From contig NZ_JADOEQ010000017.1 of NCBI RefSeq assembly GCF_016745255.1, positions 1-64,000 on the forward strand: DNA of 64,000 bases, written 5' to 3'. The position numbers were made by a program, and so were the translations under genes. Under the pieces are notes generated by a model. That model was not told where the DNA came from. It saw nothing but the letters and a program-made list of their open reading frames with translations, and did no database searches. This DNA is from Enterococcus sp. BWR-S5 (GTDB lineage Bacteria; Bacillota; Bacilli; Lactobacillales; Enterococcaceae). Numbering within the stretch: position 1 is the first letter of the stretch; every line of letters starts with the position of its first letter. Positions 29,480-38,381 of the stretch are shown one piece after another.

Positions 29480-30580
29480 CTACACATAATCCTGAACAGT
29501 TGTCTTGCTTTTGACGGCTTGAGAAAAATCTGTAAAAATCCGCTGCGTGATATCAATCCCTTTTTCACGAGAAATATACCAACAGAACACTTGAAATGGA
29601 AGAATAGCCAGATAAGGAGCTTTGAACTCATCATCATAGCTGCCCAATGCCAATGTATGCTCATCGGCAGATTCTTCTAAACGTAATGAGATAGTAAAGA
29701 CATGCTCAGTATGTCGCTGCTCATAGGTTTTCAATAGCTCGGATTTTTCAATGATTTCCGGCTTTGCGGGTGTGTCAATGAAGAATAGCCGGTGATTTGG
29801 ATTGATTTCCAGATAAGGACCATGCATAAAGGCTTCCAGTTCAACACCTTGAGAAGGAACGCGAATCGTCTCTGAAAATTTTGTTTCCATCTCCTGAGCG
29901 GTACCTACAGCAGGGCCGTAAGCTATAGAGGTGAAACGAGGTGCATCTCGAAAATCATGACGATGAGTCTCAAAGAATGTGGTTGCTTTTGCGATTGTTT
30001 CATTAAAACGTTGCGTCATTGCTAAGAATTCTGCTAGTTCAGCTTGTTCTTTTTCAACTGAAATCAACCCTTTTTTGACTCCTGTCCTAAGTCCTAACAG
30101 CATTAATGCAAGAACTGTTGCTGAAAAGCCGAGAGTGACATAGCCCACACGCTCGCGACCGGAAAGGATATCCAAAGTTGTTGTTGTTTCTTTGGTGATT
30201 TCGCTATCTGGAATACTTGTCACAGCCATGGTGTGAACAGCATGATGCGCTGTAATTTTATTGATTGCCTCGATTGTTGAGGTACTTTGTCCACTTTGAG
30301 AAATCCCCAGTACGACTTGAAGTGCTGCATCAATTTTTTCATAGTGGGTAAAGTTGTAGGGCTCTTCAATGGATAGCTTGATATTCGCTATTTTTTCAAT
30401 ATAGTATTTCGCGCTTTGGGCAGCATTGATACTTGAGCCGGTTCCAAGCACTAGCCAGTTGTTTGCATCAATCGCTAAGCCCTTCAACGCCTGATCAATA
30501 TTTTTCGGATAGTGGCTAATGATTTTGGTCAATGTTTCTTGCTCGTCCATGATATAGGAGAGCATTGTTGGTTTTGTCAT
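29480..30580 (-). CDS. SIS-domain sugar-phosphate isomerase/deaminase
   Basis: The 366-residue protein has two SIS domains, as in the GlmS isomerase half, AgaS or FrlB. The first contains LGTGSSINAAQSAKYYIEK and GISQSGQSTSTIEAINK; the second contains the SQGVELEAFMHGPYLEI region. These enzymes convert amino-sugar or fructosamine 6-phosphates to glucose or fructose 6-phosphate. The divergent ROK kinase, GH9 and PTS genes suggest a role in breaking down an amino-sugar-containing disaccharide, which remains an inference. Confidence 0.85.
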   Translation of the reverse strand: MTKPTMLSYIMDEQETLTKIISHYPKNIDQALKGLAIDANNWLVLGTGSSINAAQSAKYYIEKIANIKLSIEEPYNFTHYEKIDAALQVVLGISQSGQSTSTIEAINKITAHHAVHTMAVTSIPDSEITKETTTTLDILSGRERVGYVTLGFSATVLALMLLGLRTGVKKGLISVEKEQAELAEFLAMTQRFNETIAKATTFFETHRHDFRDAPRFTSIAYGPAVGTAQEMETKFSETIRVPSQGVELEAFMHGPYLEINPNHRLFFIDTPAKPEIIEKSELLKTYEQRHTEHVFTISLRLEESADEHTLALGSYDDEFKAPYLAILPFQVFCWYISREKGIDITQRIFTDFSQAVKSKTTVQDYV

Positions 30581-30602
30581 GATTGAGGCAGCTCCTTTTT
30601 GT

Positions 30603-31412
30603 TTACTTAAAATAATTCATTAAGAAGTTTGCGATACCATCTTCGGTATTGGCATCTGTAATAAATTTTGCTTGCTGTTTCAGTTCATCCACGGCATTAC
30701 CCATTGCTACGCTAATACCGGAGGCTTGCAGCATTTCCATATCATTCATCCCGTCACCGAAGCTGATGATTTGTTCTTTAGGAACGACCAGCTCCTTTTG
30801 AATCTCCTGAATGGCTGTTGCTTTATTGACGCCTTTTGGAATCAGTTCAATATTATTCGGATGGGAAGAGGACAATGAAAGCAAGTCTCTTTCTGCCAGT
30901 TCGGCTTTGACCTTATTGAGTTCGTTTTTTCTGTCATCGGCGATAATGATTCCGTTCACGATTCGAGTGCTCATAGAAAGAAGCGTGTCAATCGAATCAA
31001 TGAATAGAAAGTCTTCCTCCTCATTATTGCTGACTCTGGATTGATCGCCTTTTTGAAGATAATCAGGCAGTGCTTCGGTGTAGAAAACGGTATGTTCACC
31101 GAAGAAGAACATCGGTAGATTCTGATGAGCAACTGTTTCATAAATCGCAGCCAGTGCTTCTCGTGACAGCTGTTTTTTGTGTAGGGTATTGTTCACTGAA
31201 TAGATACTGCCATTAGAGGCAACAACCCTTGTTTCTCCATTGAGTTTTTGAGCCATTTCGTACGCAGAGGAATATTTCCTACCTGTTGCTACATAAAATT
31301 GGTGTCCTTCTTGTTGTAATTCAGTGATTACTGAACGGGTTTTAGCAGATATTTTTTGGTCTCTATCTACCAAGGTTCCGTCTATGTCCATAAAGATAAG
31401 ATGTTTGTCCAT
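30603..31412 (-). CDS. Cof-type HAD phosphatase
   Basis: The 269-residue protein has motif I MDIDGTLVDRD, motif III Lys in PKGVNKATAI, and motif IV FGDGMNDMEML with the C2b cap domain of the Cof family. It probably dephosphorylates a sugar phosphate. It is co-transcribed with the LacI regulator (3 bases apart) and the SIS gene (22 bases apart). Confidence 0.9.
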   Translation of the reverse strand: MDKHLIFMDIDGTLVDRDQKISAKTRSVITELQQEGHQFYVATGRKYSSAYEMAQKLNGETRVVASNGSIYSVNNTLHKKQLSREALAAIYETVAHQNLPMFFFGEHTVFYTEALPDYLQKGDQSRVSNNEEEDFLFIDSIDTLLSMSTRIVNGIIIADDRKNELNKVKAELAERDLLSLSSSHPNNIELIPKGVNKATAIQEIQKELVVPKEQIISFGDGMNDMEMLQASGISVAMGNAVDELKQQAKFITDANTEDGIANFLMNYFK

Positions 31413-31415
31413 ATA

Positions 31416-32474
31416 CTATGTTCTCCTTTGTATGCCGCAAGATTCACGAATAATCAAATCTGGTGAATGCATGTCGATGGCACCTAATGGTTCTTCATTG
31501 ATTAATTTCAGAAGCCGTTTTACGGCCAGTTGGCCTAATATTTGATTGTGCTGATTAATTGTTGTAATACGAGGGATTTGATATTCGCCATCCGGAAAAG
31601 CATCACAGCTGGCGATGGCAATATCCTCAGGGCACGATAGCTGCTGATCCTTCAACGCTCGAAAAGCACCGATTGCCACACGGTCATTGATAGCTAAAAC
31701 AGCATCAGGTAATTTTTTCTGCTCGTGAATGATTTTTGTCATACTCTGGTAGCCATCTTCGGTATAGAAGTCGCTTAAATAGAGTAAAGATGAGTCGAAG
31801 GTGCTGTATAAGGACAATGCTTTTTCAAATGCCTCAACTCTCTGAGTCGTGATTTTAACTCCGGCTTCACCACCAATAAACCCAATCCGGCGATAGCCGA
31901 GAGCCAACAAGTGCTGCATCGCCAAAAATACTCCTTTTTCCAAATCACGTTCTAAAAAGGAACAGGTGCAGTCTTCCTGTGCTTGTCCGATAATCAGTAC
32001 AGGAATTTGTTTGTTTAGTTGATTCAGGGCATGCAAATAGTCCGGATTCGGCTCGTCTCGATCGATTTCTCCTCCAAGGATAAGAACACCGTCTACTTTC
32101 TTTTCAAGAATAGTATTAAACGTGTCTTTCTCAATGAAGCTGCTATCGGGCTTTTTCTTATGTCCTGCGGTCATCGTGTTAAAAAGAAGCAGGGAATAGC
32201 TTTGGTCCTGACTGGCAAGCTCAATTTCCGATACAAGAGAAGTGAAGTAAGGGTTGGTAATATCCGAGACAACTACTGCTAATGTCTTTGTTTGATTAGA
32301 AACCATGCCCCGTGCCAGCATACTCGGCTGAAAGCCTTCTTCTTCAATGATTGCCTGCACCTTTGCTCGCTTTACAGGAGAAACCGAGGGATGATTATTT
32401 AAAACACGGGAAACAGTAGATACTGAGACACCGCTTTTTTTTGCGATTTCTTTGATTGTGATATTTTTTTTCAT
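31416..32474 (-). CDS. LacI-family transcriptional repressor
   Basis: The 352-residue protein has an N-terminal helix-turn-helix (IKEIAKKSGVSVSTVSRVLN), hinge helix and a periplasmic-binding-protein-like effector domain. It is divergent from the ROK-GH9-PTS operon, and two matching 18-bp palindromic operators lie in the shared 187-base gap. It therefore very likely controls both arms and itself. The effector is unknown. Confidence 0.93.
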   Translation of the reverse strand: MKKNITIKEIAKKSGVSVSTVSRVLNNHPSVSPVKRAKVQAIIEEEGFQPSMLARGMVSNQTKTLAVVVSDITNPYFTSLVSEIELASQDQSYSLLLFNTMTAGHKKKPDSSFIEKDTFNTILEKKVDGVLILGGEIDRDEPNPDYLHALNQLNKQIPVLIIGQAQEDCTCSFLERDLEKGVFLAMQHLLALGYRRIGFIGGEAGVKITTQRVEAFEKALSLYSTFDSSLLYLSDFYTEDGYQSMTKIIHEQKKLPDAVLAINDRVAIGAFRALKDQQLSCPEDIAIASCDAFPDGEYQIPRITTINQHNQILGQLAVKRLLKLINEEPLGAIDMHSPDLIIRESCGIQRRT

Positions 32475-32531
32475 GCCAAAGACCTCCTTATCTCTTAGTG
32501 TATGTTAGGTTTGAAAAAAACGCAATATTTT

Positions 32532-32549
32532 TTTGGTAACGTTTCTAAA
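32532..32549. promoter_or_regulatory. LacI operator O1
   Basis: TTTGGTAACGTTTCTAAA is a pseudo-palindrome centred on a central CG, as LacI/GalR-family proteins prefer. It lies just upstream of the -35 of the ROK promoter and near the start of the divergent lacI gene, so it can control both. Confidence 0.78.
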
Positions 32550-32564
32550 TTTAATGAAAAGGTA

Positions 32565-32613
32565 TTGACAGACAGATTAATGTCGATGTATGATGGTCGT
32601 GAAAGCGGGAACA
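32565..32613 (+). promoter_or_regulatory. Promoter and cre box of the ROK-GH9-PTS operon
   Basis: TTGACA (32565-32570), an 18-bp spacer and TATGAT (32589-32594) form the promoter. TGAAAGCGGGAACA (32600-32613) matches the cre consensus at 13 of 14 positions and covers the expected transcription start, so CcpA repression is likely. Confidence 0.75.
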
Positions 32614-32624
32614 TAATAAAATTA

Positions 32625-32642
32625 TTTGGTAACGTTATCAAA
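32625..32642. promoter_or_regulatory. LacI operator O2
   Basis: TTTGGTAACGTTATCAAA is nearly perfectly palindromic. It lies downstream of the promoter and 93 bp centre to centre from O1, a spacing that would allow looping by a tetramer or two dimers. Confidence 0.8.
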
Positions 32643-32661
32643 TGTTGAGGTGAATAAAGTG

Positions 32662-33627
32662 ATGCAGACAGTTTTAGCCGTTGACTTAGGCGGCACAAAA
32701 ATATTGGTAGGTGAAGTGACGAGGGATGGACACATCCTATCTACACAGAAATATCCGTCAAATGTAGACAGTATGCATGCTGCAGCGGAAAAGATAAAAG
32801 AAGCAATTAGAGACTTTCTTTCGCAACAAGAAGTGCAGGGACAGCTTATTGGAATTGGTGTATGTGTGGTTGGAAGAGTGGAGACGGCAACTGGTAACTG
32901 GTTTGAAATTCGCCCGGGACTGTCAGAACCGATAAATCTTTCTCATATGTTGTCTAAGGAGTTTCAGCTTCCTTGTTGGGTAACAAATGATGTCTCCGGT
33001 GCAGCCTTAGCTGAAAAAGTGCTTGGGAAAGGTAAGGAGACGGATAATTTTGTCTATATAAATATTGGTACAGGTATCGCCGGTCGTGTCGTTACAGATG
33101 GGCAATTGATTGTTGGAGGGAACTGCAACGCTGGGGAAGTTGGTCATATGGTTGTAGATATGAACAGCGAGGATCGCTGCCTCTGTGGCAGGCAAGGATG
33201 CGTTGAGCTGTTCGCTTCCGGTTTAGGGATGCACAATCAAGTAATGAAATTTGCAGCGGATTATCCAGATAGCCTAATAGATATAAAGGAATCGGAGCGC
33301 GTGCCTTTTTATGCGCTTATAAGAGCCTACGAAGAAAACGACCCGTTAGCGAAGAAAGTAGTGAGTCAAGCCTTGAAGGCTGCTGCTGCTTTAGTGATGA
33401 ATCTTGTGCGTGTCAGTGACCCGGAAGCAGTGGTATTCGGTGGAGGTGTCATGAATGACGGTTGGTTTCTAGATCATTTGGTAACGTTTCTAAATGAGAA
33501 GACCATTCGTTTTGTTACAAAAAGTTTTTCAGTGACTGAGCTAGACCCAAATGCTGTGGCGCTTAAGGGAGCTGCTGCATTGGTTTTTATAAAACAGAAA
33601 GGAGAGCAGAGCTATGCAGGAGTTTGA
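32662..33627 (+). CDS. ROK-family sugar kinase
   Basis: The protein of about 321 residues has the N-terminal ATP loop VDLGGTKILVGEV, the ROK signature region (INIGTGIAGRVVTDGQLIVGG in two parts), and the zinc site CLCGRQGCVE. It phosphorylates glucose, glucosamine or a related hexose in the cytoplasm. There is no N-terminal DNA-binding domain, so it is an enzyme rather than a NagC/XylR-type regulator. The ATG at 32662 has GAGGTG 9 bases upstream. It overlaps the GH9 gene by 14 bases. Confidence 0.9.
   Translation: MQTVLAVDLGGTKILVGEVTRDGHILSTQKYPSNVDSMHAAAEKIKEAIRDFLSQQEVQGQLIGIGVCVVGRVETATGNWFEIRPGLSEPINLSHMLSKEFQLPCWVTNDVSGAALAEKVLGKGKETDNFVYINIGTGIAGRVVTDGQLIVGGNCNAGEVGHMVVDMNSEDRCLCGRQGCVELFASGLGMHNQVMKFAADYPDSLIDIKESERVPFYALIRAYEENDPLAKKVVSQALKAAAALVMNLVRVSDPEAVVFGGGVMNDGWFLDHLVTFLNEKTIRFVTKSFSVTELDPNAVALKGAAALVFIKQKGEQSYAGV
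33477..33494. promoter_or_regulatory. Intragenic copy of the LacI operator
   Basis: This site inside the 3' end of the ROK gene is identical to O1 over all 18 bases. It is translated in frame as part of the kinase. It may act as an auxiliary operator or roadblock. Confidence 0.5.
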
Positions 33628-35781
33628 GAAGCAACTGAGAGAATCTGGTTATGTTCATCGCCCGCTACCTTTGAATCACGAGCGTTCTTATGAAGCTATG
33701 CAGCTAAATAAAGAAGAAATTCTGCAGCGTAAACCGATTGTATCAGAAGGTAGTACGCAGTGGCAGCATAGAGGAAGAGGACATTTAAAAAAGACTGATA
33801 CTACAGTGACCTTGATTAGCGATACACGCTATGATTCCTGGCCGGACGGTGCTCCGGAGGACGGTGATTATGTGAATTTTGGAGAGGTCGGAGCGCATTT
33901 ATCTATTAATCGGGAAGATTGGTCTTCCTTCACTCAAATCAAACTGTCTGTTGAAGCAGAATGTAAAAATGTTATCAACCCAGCAATTGTACTTACCCTA
34001 GAAAATGACGGAGAAATAAAAATTCCTGATATTTACAATAGGGAAGGAACTCATGTGATTAATTTGGAAGGTCAGGAAAAACAGACATATGTTCTTGATA
34101 TTAGCAATCTTCCAAGGGATGCAGTGACAGGAATCTATATTTTTTCCGGAGCAAATGGTTCGTATATGAATCTCGACGGGCAGCTGAGTTATACGATTAG
34201 TGAGCTTTATCTGGAAAAAAATAGGCATAATACTTCTGCAACAGGCTGGCAGGCACCCAAAAAGGAAATCATCTATTCTCATATCGGCTATCATCCGGAT
34301 TTTAGAAAAACAGTGATTATTCATTCCGATGATTTTTTAGAAAGAACATTTGAGGTCAGGTCAACGAAAGAAAAGCAGATGATAGTAGAGAAAGAGATTG
34401 CCATTGAGGAAACAGCGAATGGCACCTTTGGTATATTGGATTTTTCCGAGGTTACGGAAGTAGGCTCCTATACGATTCAAATAGGTGATACAAAAACACA
34501 GCCATTTCTGATTGACCGTTTTTCAGAATTATCGACATCATCCGTCTTTCCCTTCGCTTGATGGAGGAAGGAGAATGGGGTATTGATTTCATCTTGAAGA
34601 CAAGGTTGGATGCTGGCGATCGGATTACCAGTGCGGGAATCACTCGTTGGACAGATAATCGAATTGGCACGATGGATGATGCCGTTCCACGTATTCACAA
34701 TAGTCCTTATGATAATTTTTTGATTACTGGTCTCCTTGCTAAAATAGTTAAGGGATTACCGGAAGAACATCCGTTGAAAACAACGCTGTTACAGGTCGTA
34801 AAAGAAGACTATGGTTATGCTATGGCTGGTTTTGAAAAATCAGGCTTTAGGCATGAGCCAATTTTCTGGGAGCATACCTACAGCACATCGAAAAGTACAT
34901 TTTTAGCAACGATGGCTTGGACCTCGGCATTGATGTACCAGCTTTTCAATGAAGAAAAATATCAGGAAGAAGCGCTTCGTCGTTTTGAAGAGCTGCAATT
35001 GTGTCAGGAAAAAGAAGGGCTTCTGCTGACTGATGGAACAGTGTTGAAAGGGATGTTTTATCGAGATGAAACACACAAAGTGTTTCAGCATTTTAACCAT
35101 CAAGCGAGAGAACACTTATATGCACAAGCGTTTGAAGAAATGATAATAGCTTTTCCTACCAATGATAGATACGGTGAGTGGCTGAAGGCGGCCAAAGAGT
35201 ACGGCGCATACCTTGAATTTTTAGATACATTTACAGAACCGTACCCCATGTTTGCCAGCGGGATTTATTGGGAAGATGAGTGGCAGGATAAGGATAGCTT
35301 TTATAAGCAGCATTTACTAGTCAGTGATGAAGCAGAGGAAAGTTATCAAAAGCAATTGAAACAAGGGATTCAAATCGGTGAAGGTTTGTATATCAAACGT
35401 TTCCCAGTCTGGTTTTCTTTCCGAGGAAATAATGCCATCCTGTTGTCTATGGGCAAGTCAGCTGCAATTATTGGCCGACTGACAAATAATCAAGCATTAC
35501 TTGATATGGGGCACCAGCAGCTGCAGTGGATGGTTGGAAAAAATCCATTTGGTCAATCAATGGTATACGGTGAAGGGCATAATTACCCGCAGCAATACTC
35601 TGTTTCTTCCGGAGAAATCACCGGAGAAATGCCCGTTGGGATGCAGACCTTTGGCGAAGAGGACCAGCCCTATTGGCCACAATTTAATAATGCAACCTAC
35701 AAAGAGGTCTGGGTCGGTGTAGCCGGGAAATGGCTTTCACTGACAGCCGAGCTGCTAAACTATGAAAACGGACGTAACTAA
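33614..35781 (+). pseudogene. Broken GH9-type glycoside hydrolase
   Basis: Two overlapping frames cover a GH9 enzyme. The first (33614-34561) carries an N-terminal beta-sandwich and the CelD-N Ig-like domain (YSHIGYHPDFRKTVII). The second (open from about 34511 to 35781, restart near 34558) carries the later part of the barrel: LMEEGEWGIDFILK, NPFGQSMVYGEG and the C-terminal EVWVGVAGKW with the likely general acid. The GGWHDAGD region that supplies the catalytic base, and about 100 residues around it, is missing from both. An out-of-frame internal deletion therefore explains the split better than a single-base error. There is no signal peptide. Confidence 0.75.
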
Positions 35782-35806
35782 AAATTTTGAAAAACGGAGC
35801 AGCTGA

Positions 35807-36598
35807 AATGAAGATATAAAGCAGTTACCCGCCATATCTCAACGATAAAAATAAGAAGGACCATTATTCTGGTGTAGGAGCATCTAGAAATAATGGCTAT
35901 CGAACCACCAGAATGAAGAGAAGGGACGGTTACCTGTCCTTTCTCAACAATAAGTAAAAGGAGAACTATTTCCCTTTTACTAAGAATACTAGGGAAATAG
36001 ATATCGGCCCTCGAGAATGGAGAAACTGTGAAATTACTTGAGCAGTTTCGTCAAAAGAGAAAAGGAGAGCCATTATTCTGGTGTAGGAACATCTAGAAAT
36101 AATGGACATCGGACCACCAGAATGAAGAGAAAGGTCAGTTACCTGTCCTTTCTCAACAATAAGTAAAAGGAGAACTATTTCCCCTTTATCAAGAATACTA
36201 GGGAAATAGATATCGCACCTCGAGAATGAAGAAAATGTGAAATTACTTGAGCAGTTTCTTCAAAAGAGAAAAGGAGAGCCATTATTCTGGTGTAGGAACA
36301 TCTAGAAATAATGGACATCGGACCACCAGAATGAAGAGAAAGGTCAGTTACCTGTCCTTTCTCAACAATAAGTAAAAGGAGAACTATTTCCCTTTTATCA
36401 AGAATACTAGGGAAATAGATATCGGACCTCGAGAATGAAGAAACTGTGAAATTACTTGAGCAGTTTCGTCAAAAGAGAAAAGGAGAGCCATTATTCTGGT
36501 GTAGGAACATCTAGAAATAATGGACATCGGACCTCAAGAATGAAGATATAAGGCAGTTACCTGCCTTATATCAACAATAAATAAAAGGAGACCATATC
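35807..36598 (+). repeat. Eight-module hairpin/Shine-Dalgarno array, 209-bp period
   Basis: Modules begin with AATGAAGA (one copy AATGGAGA) at 35807, 35912, 36016, 36121, 36225, 36330, 36434 and 36539, alternating 105 and 104 bp. Each has hairpin 1 around a loop like AGTTACCTG, a linker like CAACAATAAGTAAAAGGAGA with a strong SD-like motif, hairpin 2 around a loop like AGAATACTAG or GGAACATCTAG, and ATCGGACC. Two versions alternate. Their stems differ in sequence but keep pairing: CTATTTCCC with GGGAAATAG versus CCATTATT with AATAATGG. In the last module hairpin 2 is replaced by the ATG of the EIIC gene, so its SD is the real ribosome site. No conserved peptide is encoded. Confidence 0.9.
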
Positions 36599-37909
36599 AT
36601 GATAAAAGACAGTAGTTTCAACAAAGAAGCATTAGGGGAAAAGATTGCCTTGTATGCGAATAAAGTAGCAACAAACAGATTTATTGGTGCCATTCGTGAT
36701 GCTTTTGCCAGCACAATTCCAATTACTATTACTGCCGCTTTTTTTCTGCTAGTTAACAATGTTTTGCTAACGGAGGACACAGGTCTTCTAAGAGGAATAC
36801 CTGGACGAGCAATTATTTCTGAGGTCTGTGTACAGGCATACAATGGAACACTTGGTATTTTGGGTATTATGGTAACGTTTCTAATTGGTGTGCGTTTGGC
36901 TCGTTCGTATGATTCAGACGGTGCGTTAGAAGGAATTGTTGCGTTGGCAAGCTATGTTTGTCTTGTTCCTAACATTATCAATATTACCGGCTTTGACGGT
37001 ACCGAAATTCAAACCTCGGGTACCTTAACACAAACTTATACAAGCGCTTCCGCAATGCTTTTAGGTATTTTAGCAGCACTAATAAGTGTTCCGCTGGTTG
37101 TGAAGCTTTCGGCTAATAATCGTCTAAAGATTAAGATGCCTGAGAGCGTGCCTCCTGCAATTGCCAAATCTTTCAATAGCTTGATACCAGCGTTTATTGC
37201 TATCAGTATTTTTGCTATTGGGGAAGTAGTTTTACGGACAGCGACAGGGCTGACAATTCCTGAAATTGTAGTCAATATTTTACAGGCACCACTAGTTGGC
37301 GGTTTTCAAACTCTGCCGGGAATTTTGTTGTATGTCTTTCTTTCCACGTTTGTCTTTATTTTTGGGATTCACGGAGCGTTTGTGTTTGGTGCAATCTCAG
37401 GTCCTATCTTATTGACCTCCTTACAACAAAACGTGGAAGCAATTAATGCCGGATCAGCAGCACCGAATATTGTCACACAGCCTTTCTTGGATGCGTATGT
37501 CTATATGGGCGGTGGAGGAACAATGATTTGTCTGGTAATCGCTGTGTTATTGTTCTCAAAAAGAGACGACCAACGAATGATTGCAAAATTGGGCGGTGTT
37601 TCCAGTCTATTTAACATTAGCGAACCGATGATGTTTGGTCTGCCAATCGTATTTAATCCAGTTTATGCTATCCCTTTCTGTATTGTACCAATGGTTTCCA
37701 CCTTGTTAGCGTATATTGCAACAAGTTTGAGCCTCGTGAATCCAACGTATATTTTGATTCCGTGGGTTACTCCACCGGTACTTTCAGGCTATCTGGCAAC
37801 AGCTGGTGATGTCCGAGCGGCTATCCTGCAAATTGTGATTATTGTTGTAGGCACATTTATTTATATGCCATTTGTTATCATTTCTAATAAAATGGAATCT
37901 AAAGGATAA
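36599..37909 (+). CDS. PTS EIIC, lactose/cellobiose family
   Basis: The 436-residue membrane permease has about ten helices. The family's substrate region includes FIFGIHGAFVFGAISGPI and the conserved NISEPMMFGLPIVFNPV. It imports and phosphorylates a beta-disaccharide together with EIIA and EIIB, which are not in the window and must be supplied elsewhere. It is the last gene of the ROK-GH9 operon, separated from GH9 by the hairpin/SD array. Confidence 0.92.
   Translation: MIKDSSFNKEALGEKIALYANKVATNRFIGAIRDAFASTIPITITAAFFLLVNNVLLTEDTGLLRGIPGRAIISEVCVQAYNGTLGILGIMVTFLIGVRLARSYDSDGALEGIVALASYVCLVPNIINITGFDGTEIQTSGTLTQTYTSASAMLLGILAALISVPLVVKLSANNRLKIKMPESVPPAIAKSFNSLIPAFIAISIFAIGEVVLRTATGLTIPEIVVNILQAPLVGGFQTLPGILLYVFLSTFVFIFGIHGAFVFGAISGPILLTSLQQNVEAINAGSAAPNIVTQPFLDAYVYMGGGGTMICLVIAVLLFSKRDDQRMIAKLGGVSSLFNISEPMMFGLPIVFNPVYAIPFCIVPMVSTLLAYIATSLSLVNPTYILIPWVTPPVLSGYLATAGDVRAAILQIVIIVVGTFIYMPFVIISNKMESKG
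36868..36885. promoter_or_regulatory. Second intragenic LacI operator-like site
   Basis: TATGGTAACGTTTCTAAT matches O1 at 16 of 18 positions and shares its GGTAACGTTTCTAA core. It is inside the EIIC gene, so the match could be coincidental. Confidence 0.35.
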
Positions 37910-38065
37910 ATCAACAAGTGGTTATTCTGATATATAGCTATGGAGGTTGGGGCAAAGCTTCCTCTTGCAATGAGTAATCGCAGGAGTAGAAATATTCAAC
38001 TGAAAACATCAAGTAGGTACTTTTCATCTTCTATGTTGCTTACGAAGTATTCTAAACAATAATAC

Positions 38066-38129
38066 AATAAGCCGAAATTCGCGAAACCTGTTCACACAAA
38101 TTTTTGCTGAATTTCGGCTTATTTTTTAA
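38066..38129 (+). terminator. Terminator of the PTS operon
   Basis: AATAAGCCGAAATTC (38066-38080) pairs with GAATTTCGGCTTATT (38109-38123), followed by TTTTTAAT. The 150 bases between the EIIC stop and this stem, and the 250 bases after it, hold nothing else recognisable. Confidence 0.82.
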
Positions 38130-38381
38130 TAGTTTATTTAGCGATGCTGTTCAAAGTCAAAGTATTCAAATTGCTATATCGTAGATTTGAGAACCTGATT
38201 ATTTAGGCGTAGTAATACTCAGAAATCCAGACATTAAAATCTGTAGATAGTGAAAATAGTTCAGTCAATAATAATTTTTTCTCTTTTTGATTAGTTTTAT
38301 AATCAATTTTGATTAAAAACGACTATGAAAGTAGTATGGATTTACGTTAATATTAAAGTGTTACAAGAAAGGATGGAAAAA

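Noticed and set aside
34510-34560. GH9 as two separate, functional genes
   Set aside because: The second frame starts inside the catalytic barrel, its restart codon lacks a ribosome site, and the catalytic base region is absent from both parts.
35912-36500. Short peptides encoded in each array module (for example MKRKVSYLSFLNNK)
   Set aside because: The frame is not kept: other modules give MKKL or MKI before a stop, and no ribosome site precedes the ATG.
35807-36598. CRISPR array
   Set aside because: The repeat unit is 104/105 bp with a 209-bp super-period, there are no unique spacers, and no cas genes are nearby.
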